Positions 45,760-56,500 are shown, numbered from the stretch's first letter. The stretch is DNA of 64,000 nt from Flavobacterium resistens (GCF_900182645.1 NZ_FXTA01000002.1:62001-126000); one strand, 5' to 3'. Translations and numbers: made by a program. The notes: generated by a model not told the origin, from the letters alone.

Positions 45760-47187
45760 ATGACAGAAACTACAATACAGAAAAGTCTATTTTCTAAAAT
45801 TTTTACCACTTTAAAACAAGCTCTAAAAGGCGACGAATCATTTGATTATACTTCAGGAAGTATAAAAAAAGCTGTAATTCTATTAGCCATTCCAATGGTT
45901 TTGGAAATGATGATGGAATCAGTTTTTGCTTTGGTCAACTTATATTTCGTCGGGCATTTGAAACATAGCAGTTTTGCGATTCAAACAGTTGGTTTAACCG
46001 AATCAGTTTTAACGATTATTTATTCGCTAGCAATAGGAATGAGTATGGCAGCAACCGCAGTTGTAGCAAGACGAATTGGAGAAAAAGATCCAGTTGCAGC
46101 TGCCAAAGCCGGAATGCAAGCTATTATTGTTGCAATTGCCGTAAACGCTTTAATGAGTGTTTTGGGAATTATTTATGCAAAAGATATTTTGATTTTAATG
46201 GGTTCTTCAATAGAATCAGCCGAACACGGTTTCCGATTTACACAAATCATGATTGGTTCGAGTTTATGCATTATGCTTTTGTTCCTGATAAACGGAATTT
46301 TCCGTGGAGCTGGAAACGCCGCAATTGCAATGAAAAGTCTTTGGATTGCCAATATCTGCAATATCATTTTATGTCCAATTTTAATTAACGGTTTTGGACC
46401 AATTCCTGCTTTTGGATTAGTTGGTGCTGCTTTGGCGACGACTTTTGGAAGAAGCATTGGCGTTTTATATCAGGTTTATCATTTGTTTTTCGGAAACGGA
46501 ATTTTAAAAATCAAGATTCCATATTTTGCTCCTGATTTCACACAAATAAAAGCTTTAGTAAAAATCGCGGCACCAGGAATTTTACAATTTGTAATCGCTT
46601 CCTGCAGTTGGATTTTTCTAGCGCAATTAGTTGCAACAACTGGTGGTGATCACGGTTCTGCAGGTTATCAAACGGCGCTAAGAATTATGATGTTTTTCAT
46701 ACTTCCGGCTTGGGGATTAAGTAATGCTGCGGCAACTTTAGTTGGACAGAATTTAGGTGCAAAACAAATCGAACGTGCAGAAAAATCAGTTTATACAACC
46801 GCAAGATATAATGTGATTTTCATGGCGACAATTATGATAATCACTTTGGTTTTTGGACAATATATTATTTCGTTTTTCACGAATGATAATCAGGTAAAAA
46901 CCGTTGCGATTGAAGCTTTGCAGATCATGAGCATCGGATTTATTTTCTACGGAATTGGAATGGTTTTAATTAATACTTTTAACGGAGCAGGAGATACCTG
47001 GACACCAACCGGAATTAATTTTTTTGGATTTTGGTTATTTCAGATTCCACTAGCATTTGTATTGGCGAAACATTTTAACATGGGACCAACAGGAGTTTTT
47101 ATTGCCATTCCTGTTGCTGAAACCGCAATTACTTTAGCCGGAATCTTTTTCTATAAAAGAGGAAAGTGGAAACGAGTTCAAGTTTAG
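45760..47187 (+). CDS. MATE family efflux transporter
   Basis: A 475-residue MATE protein with twelve transmembrane segments (after a 50-residue N-terminal region that is longer than usual). Conserved bits are LAIPMVLEMMMESVFALVN near 44-62, FGPIPAFGLVGAALATTFGR near 210, and GNAAIAMKSLW. It would export organic cations or toxins with a Na or proton gradient. The 167-base leader carries two hairpins, so expression may be controlled after transcription begins. Confidence 0.93.
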   Translation: MTETTIQKSLFSKIFTTLKQALKGDESFDYTSGSIKKAVILLAIPMVLEMMMESVFALVNLYFVGHLKHSSFAIQTVGLTESVLTIIYSLAIGMSMAATAVVARRIGEKDPVAAAKAGMQAIIVAIAVNALMSVLGIIYAKDILILMGSSIESAEHGFRFTQIMIGSSLCIMLLFLINGIFRGAGNAAIAMKSLWIANICNIILCPILINGFGPIPAFGLVGAALATTFGRSIGVLYQVYHLFFGNGILKIKIPYFAPDFTQIKALVKIAAPGILQFVIASCSWIFLAQLVATTGGDHGSAGYQTALRIMMFFILPAWGLSNAAATLVGQNLGAKQIERAEKSVYTTARYNVIFMATIMIITLVFGQYIISFFTNDNQVKTVAIEALQIMSIGFIFYGIGMVLINTFNGAGDTWTPTGINFFGFWLFQIPLAFVLAKHFNMGPTGVFIAIPVAETAITLAGIFFYKRGKWKRVQV

Positions 47188-47248
47188 AATTTGCACAATA
47201 TTTCTTAATATTTTTCGTTGAATCTATTTAACCAAAATACTAGATTTT

Positions 47249-47848
47249 ATGAAAACTAAGATTAAATTTTTAGCAGTTTTTTGTTGGGCCATATTTGGAT
47301 TTATGGCTTTTAAACCATTAGATAAAAAATTGGTTTTAATTGATGCTGGTCATGGTGGAGATGACTTTGGCGCATCTTTGAATGGTTTGCAGGAAAAAAC
47401 AATCGTAGAAACAATTGCTAAAAAGATTAAAGCTCAGAATAAAAATGAGAATTTAGAAATTGTTTTGCTTCGTGAAGGGGATCATTTTATGGAACTAAGC
47501 GAAAGAGTTTCTATCATCAATAATCTAAATCCGAACTTAGTAATTTCATTGCACATTAATTCTTCTCCAAACATTAATAAGAATGGAGTGGAAGCTTATA
47601 TTTCCTCAAACAAAACATTTTACAATCAGTCCAAAACAAATGCTGAAGTTCTAGTTGATAAAGTTGCAGGTAATTATTTTTCGAAAAGTGAAGTAAAAGA
47701 AGCGCCTTTTTATATTTTGAAGAATTCTAATTGTCCTGCATTGACTTTAGAAGTTGGATATTTATCAAATGTAAATGATAGAAATTACATTACTAGTGAA
47801 AAAGGGCAAGACGAAATTGCTGCTAAAATATTAGACGCGATTAAATAA
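47249..47848 (+). CDS. N-acetylmuramoyl-L-alanine amidase (Amidase_3)
   Basis: A 199-residue secreted amidase that cuts the link between muramic acid and the stem peptide. It has a signal peptide-like start, IDAGHGGDDFGA near 31-42 with the first Zn His, the Glu in QEKTIVETI near 49-57, the second His in VISLHINSSPN near 100, and the catalytic Glu in LTLEVGYLSN near 170-179. The minimal-domain size suits an enzyme activated by an EnvC-type partner. Confidence 0.93.
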   Translation: MKTKIKFLAVFCWAIFGFMAFKPLDKKLVLIDAGHGGDDFGASLNGLQEKTIVETIAKKIKAQNKNENLEIVLLREGDHFMELSERVSIINNLNPNLVISLHINSSPNINKNGVEAYISSNKTFYNQSKTNAEVLVDKVAGNYFSKSEVKEAPFYILKNSNCPALTLEVGYLSNVNDRNYITSEKGQDEIAAKILDAIK

Positions 47849-47860
47849 AAACATTTTTAT

Positions 47861-47898
47861 AAAAGAAAAGGCTTTCAATTTTGAAGGCCTTTCTTTTA
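47861..47898. terminator. Bidirectional terminator between amidase and dusB
   Basis: Inverted repeat 47861-47878 and 47881-47897 with one bulged base, A-rich left and T-rich right, between convergent genes. Confidence 0.8.
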
Positions 47899-47902
47899 CT
47901 TT

Positions 47903-48901
47903 TTAAACAAATTCATATCCTGCATAAACCTGTTCAATTTCTTTCATAATGGCGAATAAATCTTCAGGCGCATCAGTTGTGACTAATTTTTGTTTGAATT
48001 CTTTGAACGAATGAATTCCTTTGAAATAATTGGTATAATGACGACGCATTTCTACAATTCCTAAACGTTCACCTTTCCAATCCATCGACCATTGCAAATG
48101 ATTTCTGGCAGCTTCAACACGATCAATAACCGTTGGAGCAGGTAAGTGTTCACCAGTTTTGAAATAATGCTTGATTTCATTAAAAATCCACGGATAACCA
48201 ATCGCGGCGCGACCAATCATAATACCGTCAATTCCGTATTCGTTTTTATATTTTAATGCTTTTTCTGGACTGTCAATATCTCCGTTTCCAAAAATAGGCA
48301 TCGTAATTCTCGGGTTATTTTTCACACGTGCAATATGCGACCAATCTGAATGGCCCTTATACATTTGGGCACGAGTCCTGGCGTGAATTGTCAAAGCCTG
48401 AACTCCAATATCCTGAAGTCTTTCAGCGACTTCATCAATATTAATAGAATTGTCATCCCAACCTAAACGTGTTTTCACGGTAACAGGTAAATCAGTTCCT
48501 TTGATAACCGCTTTGGTCAAACGAACCATCAAATCAACATCTTTTAAAACTCCTGCACCAGCGCCTCTGCATACAACTTTTTTTACCGGACATCCAAAGT
48601 TGATATCCACTAAATCTGGTTTTACAGTCGAAACAATTTTAGATGACATTTCCATCGCTTCTTCATCACCACCAAAAATCTGAATTCCGACAGGACGTTC
48701 GTAATCAAAAATATCCAGCTTCATTCGACTTTTTATAGCATCACGAATCAATCCTTCCGATGAAATAAATTCAGAATACATCATGTCAGCACCGTGCGTT
48801 TTGCATAATCTGCGAAACGGCGGATCACTAACATCTTCCATCGGAGCAAGTAGTAAAGGAAATTCGGGTAATTCTATGTTGCCAATCTTGACCATCTTCA
48901 T
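47903..48901 (-). CDS. dusB: tRNA-dihydrouridine synthase (DusB-type)
   Basis: About 332 residues, an FMN TIM-barrel that reduces uridine in tRNA. Motifs: APMEDVSDPPFRRLC near 20, the catalytic Cys in INFGCPVKKV near 95-104, TVKTRLGWD near 140, and GIMIGRAAIGYPW near 230. Starts at 48901 or 48895 are equally possible; an upstream TTG at 48913 coincides with a -7 box and is rejected. The intergenic stretch to 49043 contains four copies of GGGACAAAG in inverted pairs. Confidence 0.94.
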   Translation of the reverse strand: MKMVKIGNIELPEFPLLLAPMEDVSDPPFRRLCKTHGADMMYSEFISSEGLIRDAIKSRMKLDIFDYERPVGIQIFGGDEEAMEMSSKIVSTVKPDLVDINFGCPVKKVVCRGAGAGVLKDVDLMVRLTKAVIKGTDLPVTVKTRLGWDDNSINIDEVAERLQDIGVQALTIHARTRAQMYKGHSDWSHIARVKNNPRITMPIFGNGDIDSPEKALKYKNEYGIDGIMIGRAAIGYPWIFNEIKHYFKTGEHLPAPTVIDRVEAARNHLQWSMDWKGERLGIVEMRRHYTNYFKGIHSFKEFKQKLVTTDAPEDLFAIMKEIEQVYAGYEFV

Positions 48902-48910
48902 AATTTTTTG

Positions 48911-48943
48911 CAAAATTACAACATTTTAATCGAATTGGCACAA
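48911..48943 (-). promoter_or_regulatory. Promoter of dusB, very close to the start codon
   Basis: The minus strand has TTG (48941-48943), 22 bases, then TAATTTTG (48911-48918). This puts the transcript start within about 10 bases of the possible dusB start codons at 48901/48895. Confidence 0.45.
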
Positions 48944-48948
48944 TTCAA

Positions 48949-49039
48949 GGGACAAAGGCTCAAAGTAAGAAAGGGACAAAGTTTTTTTATAGTGCTGATT
49001 AACAGACTTTGAACCTTTGTCCCTTTGTTACTTTGTCCC
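48949..49039. repeat. Inverted repeat built from GGGACAAAG units
   Basis: GGGACAAAG occurs at 48949-48957 and 48973-48981, and its complement at 49015-49023 and 49031-49039, forming a hairpin with several alternative pairings between dusB and the pigment operon end. Confidence 0.7.
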
Positions 49040-49043
49040 TATA

Positions 49044-50333
49044 TTAAGACCTATAATCGAAAAACCGAATTGGTTTTCGGCTCATTGGATTAAAAACCAA
49101 AGGATTCAAAACTTCTTTTGAAGCGAATTCTATTTTTGGAGTAACTCTTAATTTGGCTCTAAAATGATCTTTTATTTCTTGTAGAAATTCTGGAGTTTGG
49201 TTTTTTACGGCAATTTTAATCAGGATTTCATCAGTGCCTAAATCGTTGGTTGAGATTTCGATTAAATGATTTTCGATATTATCAAAACTGCTCAAAACAT
49301 CATTCATCGCTGGCGGATAAAGTGTTGTGCCTTTGTATTTTATCATTTGTTTTTTACGGCCAACAACCGGACCAACACGTAAAGTATTTCGCCCGCATGC
49401 GCAAGGTTCGTCATGAAGCTGGACAATATCTCCAGTTTTAAAACGCAATAATGGCATAGCTTCAATTCCTAAAGTAGTAAAAGTAAGTTCGCCGGTTTCG
49501 CCATTTTTCACCGGAATATTATTTTCGTCGAGAACTTCAACAATAATCAATTCCGGATGATGATGTCCGCCTTTTCCATGTTCACATTCTGTAAAAGCGG
49601 TGCTCATTTCGGTAGAAGCATAAGTCGAGAACAACTTAATATTCCATTTGTCCGTGATTTTTTTGGATAGAATGTTCATTGAAAAATCTTGTTCTCTCAA
49701 AGATTCTCCAATACAGATGGCACCTTTTATGCTTGAATTATTATAATCGATTCCGTGAATTTCGGCGTATTCAATTAATTTCAAAAGAAAAGAAGGAACC
49801 GTAATTAAGTAACTCGGATTGTATTTTAAAATCGAATCCCATTGCATTTCCGGAATTCCCGCACCAACTCGAATCACGCCAACTTTCAATTTTCTTAAAC
49901 CAAGAAAATAAGCCAGTCCGGCCATAAATTTTCTGTCAATTGTGGTCATTAACTGTACCACATCGCCTTCTGCAATTCCGGCGCAGGCGAAAGAAATCGC
50001 TTCGTTATAAGCCAATCGATCCAAATCAGAATCGGTTAAACCAAAAGTTACCGGATCGCCCAAAGTTCCTGAGGTCGAAGCATAATCAATAATTTTATGT
50101 TGCGGAACACACAAAAAATCATCATTATATTGTTGTAAATCTTCTTTTGTAGTAACAGGTAAATGCTGCAAATCTTCCAGCGTTTTTACTTTCGAAATAT
50201 CAATATTTTGTCCGGCAAAAAGTCTTTTGTAAAAAGGAGAATTCTCGCTGATGTAAGCTAAAAGTTCGACTAATTTTTGTTCCTGAAAAACTTTAATTTC
50301 TTCTAAAGAATCTTTTTCTATTGCTGGAATCAT
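49044..50333 (-). CDS. PaaK-like acyl/aryl adenylating ligase of the pigment locus
   Basis: A 429-residue phenylacetate-CoA-ligase-like enzyme. ATP loop YASTSGTLGDPVTFG near 84-98, the YASTEMSTAF motif near 237, a CACGR cysteine pair near 312, and LRFKTGDIV before it. It would activate a carboxylic acid with ATP for transfer to CoA or a carrier. Flexirubin and related aryl-polyene loci need such activation of an aryl or acyl unit; substrate not proven. It overlaps the upstream acyltransferase gene by 4 bases. It is the last gene of the operon. Confidence 0.87.
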   Translation of the reverse strand: MIPAIEKDSLEEIKVFQEQKLVELLAYISENSPFYKRLFAGQNIDISKVKTLEDLQHLPVTTKEDLQQYNDDFLCVPQHKIIDYASTSGTLGDPVTFGLTDSDLDRLAYNEAISFACAGIAEGDVVQLMTTIDRKFMAGLAYFLGLRKLKVGVIRVGAGIPEMQWDSILKYNPSYLITVPSFLLKLIEYAEIHGIDYNNSSIKGAICIGESLREQDFSMNILSKKITDKWNIKLFSTYASTEMSTAFTECEHGKGGHHHPELIIVEVLDENNIPVKNGETGELTFTTLGIEAMPLLRFKTGDIVQLHDEPCACGRNTLRVGPVVGRKKQMIKYKGTTLYPPAMNDVLSSFDNIENHLIEISTNDLGTDEILIKIAVKNQTPEFLQEIKDHFRAKLRVTPKIEFASKEVLNPLVFNPMSRKPIRFFDYRS

Positions 50334-51997
50334 TGTAATTTTCTTTTGAGTTTTTTTAAATATTTTTCAATTTTTGCTTTTTCAGGAGCGGTAGTGATTT
50401 CTTTCGTGAGTGCTTTTTCAAAATTAATCTGAGCGGCGCGGAATTGTTTTTTTTGATAAAAGTACAACCCTACTTTGTAATATACAACCCAATAATCAGG
50501 GTTTAACGATTGATATTGTTGAATAAATTCGGGCGAAATTGTTTCTTTATTTTTTAGATCCAAATCCATTTGATGATTTTCGGATTTGAACTTTTTAAAG
50601 TTCTGGAAAGCTTCAGTTTTTATAAAAGGATCTTTGGCAATATTCAGCTTTTCCTGCTCAAATGAAATCGTAGTATTTGTTTTTTTTCCGTTAAAAATCG
50701 AATCCAGATTATAACAAACAAATTCACCCAATTGAAACGGATTTGCCGAAACCCAAACCAATTTTTCTTTCGGTTTAAAAATAATTCCGTGATGCGCCAA
50801 TAATTGATTCAGCGCTTTTTCGTTGCCAAAACCAAGCGGAATATCATTCAAACCATTTTTGTTTCTGAGAATTTCAGAAGCAATTTCCGGATTTATTTTT
50901 TTGTTTTCAGAAAGAAGTTCCTGCATCCTTTCAAAACGATATTCAGAATGACTGTCTGCAATTTGCCCCAAATTTCGTTTTTCATTTTTAAAAGCGTCAC
51001 TTTGAAAATGATTTGAACAAATTAACTGATTGCTGTTTGGAACTTCATAAACGTCCAATTTTTTTGGAGAAACTTCAATTAAAACCGCTTTATTGTCCTG
51101 TGCACTTCCCACCATAATTGATTCCGAAATAAATACCGATCGTTTTTTTGCAATGGCAATTGCTTCATCAATATTCTGTGCATGCTGTAAAATTTCGCGA
51201 GTCAAAATTGAAATTGGCGTTTTTGCAGTTAACGGAATTTCTGATTTTGCGGCATTTATCGTAACCGTCAAACCTTGCTGATTCATGCCAGAAACAGCGC
51301 CAATCATTCCGGGCCAGGAAACCATCATGAAATTATGTCCTTGTTCGGGTTTTATAAATGCAATGATTTTATTTTCCGCGAAAGCATCACTAACATAAAA
51401 ATCAAAATTGCGCCCAAGAATTAAATTTCCATCTTCCGATTTTTCGCCCCAAGCGGCAAATGACGAACAGCCAACCAAAGCCAAATCCTGCAAAGCGTGA
51501 CCAATATCGTGCGCAGCATGCAAGTATAAACCACGCTGATATTGTGGCGCAATGTTGTCAAATTCATGCGAAGTATATTGTGAAACGCCAAAAATTTCCG
51601 TTTGATATTCTTCGGGAACATTGGCATATAATTTCCGATTGTACCATTTTAAGAAATGGCGCAACATCTTCTGTTCGAATTTCGATGGAACTAAATCTTT
51701 TATTTTAGAGAAAAATATTTGCTGTTGTTTTTGCAAAAGTGAATCAGACAAAGCACCGGTGTTTAAACCAATTTCTAACGGATCACCTTCAACATATAAT
51801 TCCCAAATTCCTTGTTTGTTTTTTAAAAGCGAATTATTTCCAGCTATAAAAATGCTGTCAGAAAGTTTCGTAACAACTGGTTTTGTAGCATTAAATTTTG
51901 AAATATCAGGCTGATGATTTTTTGATTTTGCCGTACCGCAAGAAACCAGAATTCCTAAAAAACCAATGTAGAAAAGATATATAATTCGGTTTTTCAT
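50330..51997 (-). CDS. C45/acyl-CoA:6-APA acyltransferase-like lipoprotein
   Basis: A 555-residue protein with a lipobox (LVSC, Cys20) and an Ntn-hydrolase domain of the C45/acyl-transferase type; the predicted nucleophile is Cys177 in LVGCSSFAAWG, followed by GNLILGRNFDF. In the family an N-terminal Cys is freed by self-cleavage; here the residues before it are compatible. A short TPR-like helical tail (about 490-555) ends it. A plausible role is esterification or hydrolysis of the pigment at the periplasmic side. Placed between the FAD enzyme and the ligase. Confidence 0.8.
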   Translation of the reverse strand: MKNRIIYLFYIGFLGILVSCGTAKSKNHQPDISKFNATKPVVTKLSDSIFIAGNNSLLKNKQGIWELYVEGDPLEIGLNTGALSDSLLQKQQQIFFSKIKDLVPSKFEQKMLRHFLKWYNRKLYANVPEEYQTEIFGVSQYTSHEFDNIAPQYQRGLYLHAAHDIGHALQDLALVGCSSFAAWGEKSEDGNLILGRNFDFYVSDAFAENKIIAFIKPEQGHNFMMVSWPGMIGAVSGMNQQGLTVTINAAKSEIPLTAKTPISILTREILQHAQNIDEAIAIAKKRSVFISESIMVGSAQDNKAVLIEVSPKKLDVYEVPNSNQLICSNHFQSDAFKNEKRNLGQIADSHSEYRFERMQELLSENKKINPEIASEILRNKNGLNDIPLGFGNEKALNQLLAHHGIIFKPKEKLVWVSANPFQLGEFVCYNLDSIFNGKKTNTTISFEQEKLNIAKDPFIKTEAFQNFKKFKSENHQMDLDLKNKETISPEFIQQYQSLNPDYWVVYYKVGLYFYQKKQFRAAQINFEKALTKEITTAPEKAKIEKYLKKLKRKLQ

Positions 51998-52004
51998 AAC
52001 TTCC

Positions 52005-53519
52005 TTATTCTGCCTGATTAATTTTGGTAATTAAATATTCTTTTCCCAAGATTTCGGAACAAGTAACAACAGCGCCAATTGTCACGCCCAAAACACCATG
52101 CATATTGATGCTTTGACCAGTAAGATATAAATTATCTATTTTAGTTTTTGACGGAATTAATGTTTTCAAAGGATTGTTTGAATCCTTTACATAACCGTAC
52201 ATATTTCCATTATCACCACCAATATAATCGCGATACGAAAGCGGACTTGAAGTATGAATTGATTTAATACAATCTCTGATTCCGGGAAATTTTATTTCGA
52301 TTTCATCTAAAAATTTAGCCGCTTTTCTGGCTTTGAATTCTTCATAACTTTCACCGCGGTCATTTTTTTCTACAGTGGTATTGAATGTTTTCGCCCAAGG
52401 CAAAACATCGTCAAAATTCATGTAGGTTATAAAAGTCATTCCGTCTGCCCAGATTTCATCTTCTTTAGAAGCATTCATCGAAGCCATATAAGTTTTTGGC
52501 CAGGAATTTTCGTCGTATTCGTGCGCCGTCCAGACTTCGTTGCTGTTTTTAAAATGATAATAATTATGGTTGATATATTTGAAAGTTTCCGGTTTAAAAA
52601 CCAGATACAAACTAAAAGCCGAAAGTACACCTTCAAGACTTTGAATTCGGTTGAAGAATGGTTTTCTGAAGTTTTCTTCACCAGCCATTTTCAAAGTCGT
52701 TTTGGGTTCAATATTCGAAATAAAATAAGTTCCGGAAACTTGAGTTCCGTCTTTCATTTCAACTGAATTCACTTTATGGTTTTCTACATCAAAACGTATA
52801 ACTTCTTTGTGTTTGTAAAATTCGCCGCCGTATTTTTTTAATTGTTTTAAAAGCTGTTTTGTAATCTGGCTTCCACCGTTGATACAGCGCCACGAACTCT
52901 GAATATATGAATTCACAATTAAGGCATGAACGTAAAAAGGCGATTTGTCCGGAATACCCGCATATAGAAAATTAGAACCAGCCAAAACGGCTTTCAGCTT
53001 TTCATTTTCAGTAAACGAATCGATGGTTTCTTTCGCGTTGAGCGTTAAAATTTCTGGATCGTATTTTCCTTCCCATTCTAAATTATAGAGTGGAAAAGAG
53101 TCGCAAATAGTTTGTAAATTTTGGCAGTAATTCTCAATGTTTGTTTTTTCTTCCGGGAAATATTTTGTCAGTTGCGCAACAAAATTTTCATATCCCTGCG
53201 CATGCGGATATTCGGTTTTATCATCTTCAAAAGAGATAATATCGAAAGCATTTTGATCTAATTGCTTCAGATTTAATTTATCGATAATTCCCAGATATTT
53301 AAAATACTGATGCAGATTCTGGCCTTCGCCTAAACCTCCGATATAATGAATTCCGGTATCAAAAATAGTTTTATCGCGAACAAAAGTTTGAAGATTGCCG
53401 CCGTACTGATTGTTTTTTTCGAGCACACAAACGCTGTAGCCTTCTTTAGCCAGAATTATGGAAGCAACTAAGCCACCCAAACCGCTGCCGACAATTACTA
53501 CATCGTAATGCTCTTTCAT
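52005..53519 (-). CDS. Phytoene desaturase/CrtISO-like FAD oxidoreductase
   Basis: A 504-residue flavoprotein: dinucleotide-binding VVIVGSGLGGLVASIILAKE at 6-25, the ExxxxxGG segment after it, and the C-terminal LYLTGQSINMHGVLGVTIGA motif. It belongs with carotenoid desaturases and isomerases. In a polyene locus it would oxidise or isomerise the conjugated chain. Two bases separate it from the MMPL gene. Confidence 0.9.
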   Translation of the reverse strand: MKEHYDVVIVGSGLGGLVASIILAKEGYSVCVLEKNNQYGGNLQTFVRDKTIFDTGIHYIGGLGEGQNLHQYFKYLGIIDKLNLKQLDQNAFDIISFEDDKTEYPHAQGYENFVAQLTKYFPEEKTNIENYCQNLQTICDSFPLYNLEWEGKYDPEILTLNAKETIDSFTENEKLKAVLAGSNFLYAGIPDKSPFYVHALIVNSYIQSSWRCINGGSQITKQLLKQLKKYGGEFYKHKEVIRFDVENHKVNSVEMKDGTQVSGTYFISNIEPKTTLKMAGEENFRKPFFNRIQSLEGVLSAFSLYLVFKPETFKYINHNYYHFKNSNEVWTAHEYDENSWPKTYMASMNASKEDEIWADGMTFITYMNFDDVLPWAKTFNTTVEKNDRGESYEEFKARKAAKFLDEIEIKFPGIRDCIKSIHTSSPLSYRDYIGGDNGNMYGYVKDSNNPLKTLIPSKTKIDNLYLTGQSINMHGVLGVTIGAVVTCSEILGKEYLITKINQAE

Positions 53520-53520
53520 T

Positions 53521-56500
53521 TTATTTTTTCTTAAAAATAATAAGTTCGTTTTCTTCTAAAATACAATCAAAACCACATTTAAGCACAGAGTTTTTTAAAC
53601 TCGGGCAATCTATTAAAATTACGCACGAAGTGAGAACTATTAATTTCTGAATTTCATTTTCTGAATTTTCATCCGAAATTAAAAGCGTATCATAATTGTT
53701 TTCAGGCAGAATTTCTAAATTTTCGAGATATGATATTTTTCTCTTATTTACGATATAATTGATTTTGGCAACATCACGTTTTTCTTCATCAACAATATAT
53801 GAATGAATTTTTCGCTGCGGTTCCTGCAATGTCAATAAAACATCTAATTGCCCGTAATCATTGGCTAAATGTAAAATTTTGGCTTTCGTTGATAGTTGTT
53901 TTCCAAGAAGGAAATAAGTTTCAAGATGATTTTTCAAATCTTTTTTGACGCTGTTTACAACTTCAATTTCTTTATAATCATAACTGTGAAGCAGCATTGG
54001 TTTAAAATAATCTGCGCCTTCTAATTCCTGGCGAATTTTACGATATTCTGCTTTAAAGAAAGTACTTATTTGTTTCGTTCTTTCGGCATAATTTTTTCCG
54101 AATGCAAGATTTTCAGGTTTGATTCTTTCTAAAATTGTAACCGTTAATTTTCCATTATGAATGACAAAATCGCCTTTCGGAATTAATTCAGAAGCGCCAT
54201 GAATAACGACCGGAATGATATCGAGATTGAATTGTTCTGCAAGAAAAAATGCACCTTTATGGAATCGTTTTACAACATTACTTTCTGAGCGTGTTCCTTC
54301 CGGAAAAACCATTAAAGAATAACCTTCTTCAACTTTTTTGCGTAAATGTTCAACACCACTATCTAAACCTTCTGAAACAGGATAAAATCCGGCTTTTCTA
54401 ACCACGCCGCCAAAAATAGGCGAGTTGTAAACCCAGTCGCTTACCAGAAAAATAATCTTTGGACTCAGCATTCCGACCGATAAAATGTCTAAAAATGAAG
54501 AATGATTGGCAATTATTATGGCTGGTTTTTCGAAATTTTCATTGAAATCATTAACGACTCTTTTTCGAATAAACGGATTTGAATACAATACCGATTTCAT
54601 GAATTTTGAAACCACATATCGAAAACCTTTCATTTTTGTTTTTGCACTCAATGGCAAAATTGGCATTAGCGTAAAACTGAAAATCGACATTACAATTCCG
54701 CCCAAACCATAATAGCTAAACGAAAGAATTCCGTGGATAAAAGTTCGTAAATGAAATGGCGGATTTCCATTTTTTGAACGATTCGATATAAAAAGTTTAA
54801 AGAGAATCGGGTAGAAGATAAACGTGATAATCAGCGCTGCAAAAACCCCAATCAAAGAAACCGATGAAATCGAAGTTAGTGCTGGATGTTTGGCAAAAAT
54901 CATAGCGCCAATTCCTAAAATGGTTGTGATTACTGCCAGAATTATTGAAGTTCGATAAATGGCAATTTCATTCTTTCCGGTTGTATATTCTTTTTGAAGC
55001 GCGCTTGTCATGAAAATACTAAAATCGACACCATGACCAAAAATCAACGTGCAGACAATCATGCTGAAAATATTCATTTGAATGCCAAAAATTCCCATAA
55101 TTCCGGCTGTTACAATTCCGGTCAATGCAATTGGAATACAACTTACAATGACCAATTCGATTCTTCGGAAAAAGAAAAACAGAATTAAAATCACAGCCAC
55201 AAATGAATAATTGACAAGCGAATTAAAATCGGTTTTCAAAGTGCTGAAAAAGGTTTCGTTCATTTGCTGGCGGTCGATGGCAATTAAATTATTTTTGACT
55301 GAAGCCGATTTTACAAATGCATCGCGTTGTTCTGGCGAAACTTTTACTAAAGTCGAAATCGTGTAAAAACCATTTTTTTCGGTTACAAATTCTTTTAATT
55401 GAAGCGCCTGAATTTTTAAATAATCATTGGAAGAAATTGGTTTGAAATCAAAATTCAAATGATCAAAAAAGGCTGAATAAGTCGTTGGCTTAAAGCCGAG
55501 TTTTGAGCCTTCGGAAATTAACTCTGATTGTAAAAGCTGTTTTTTATTGGCATCCCAAAACGAATTCCATTTTTCAATTTTCTGAAGTTGTTCCTTCTGC
55601 GAAAGCATTATTCCTCCGACAGAACTGAAATTTAATATTTTGTTTTGTGTTTTTTCTTTTGATAAATCAGTAAAAAGTTTGCTGTTGGTTTGCAAAACTT
55701 CGTCCATGCTTTTTCCGTATGAAGCCACATAAATGGTTTTTGAAGTTAAGCTCGTGCTTTCTTCGAGTTGTTTTTCGGCAGCTTTAATTTCCTTTGGAAC
55801 AAAATTTAATTGCGATAAATCGTTATTGAAACCAACATTATTATAAGTAAAACAGCAAATAATCGTAATTAAAACGCAAAATCCCATCAGGAATTTATTG
55901 TTGTGAAACGAAAAATGCGCCATTTTATCAATGACGTTTTTCTTGTGTTCCGCCGGATTTTCTTTTGGTTTATACAAATGCGGAACAATCAAAAGCGAGA
56001 AAAATGCAGACGCCATCACAATAACTGCTGCGAAAATTCCAAGATCATTTAGTGCATCCGATTTTACAAAAAGCAGACATAAAAAAGCAACCGCCGTAGT
56101 CGAACTGCTCATAATTACGGGCATTGTAATGTCTTTGTACAACGTTTTTACATCGCTGTTGTGTTTGTAATGCGTGAGAATATGAATGGAATAATCAATC
56201 GTAATTCCGAGTAAAATGGAACCAATTCCGAGTGAAATTGCTGAAATTTGTTCTTTTACAAAATATAAAAACGCAACGGCGAATAAAGCCCCGAAAACCG
56301 TTGGAAGAAAAATAATCAGCGGAATCAATATTTTTCGGTAGAATAAAATTAGAATCAGCATTAGCGTGAACATAGCAATTGATGTTGTCAGGATAATATC
56401 GCTTTTGATTTGATTGGCATTGGCAACCGCAATTAAAGCCGAACCAAAATAACTGATCGAAGTTTTGCCTTTGTATTTCTGATTTAAATTTTTCTGAATT

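Noticed and set aside
47903..48913. TTG start of dusB at 48913
   Set aside because: It coincides with the -7 box; ATG at 48901 or 48895 is preferred.
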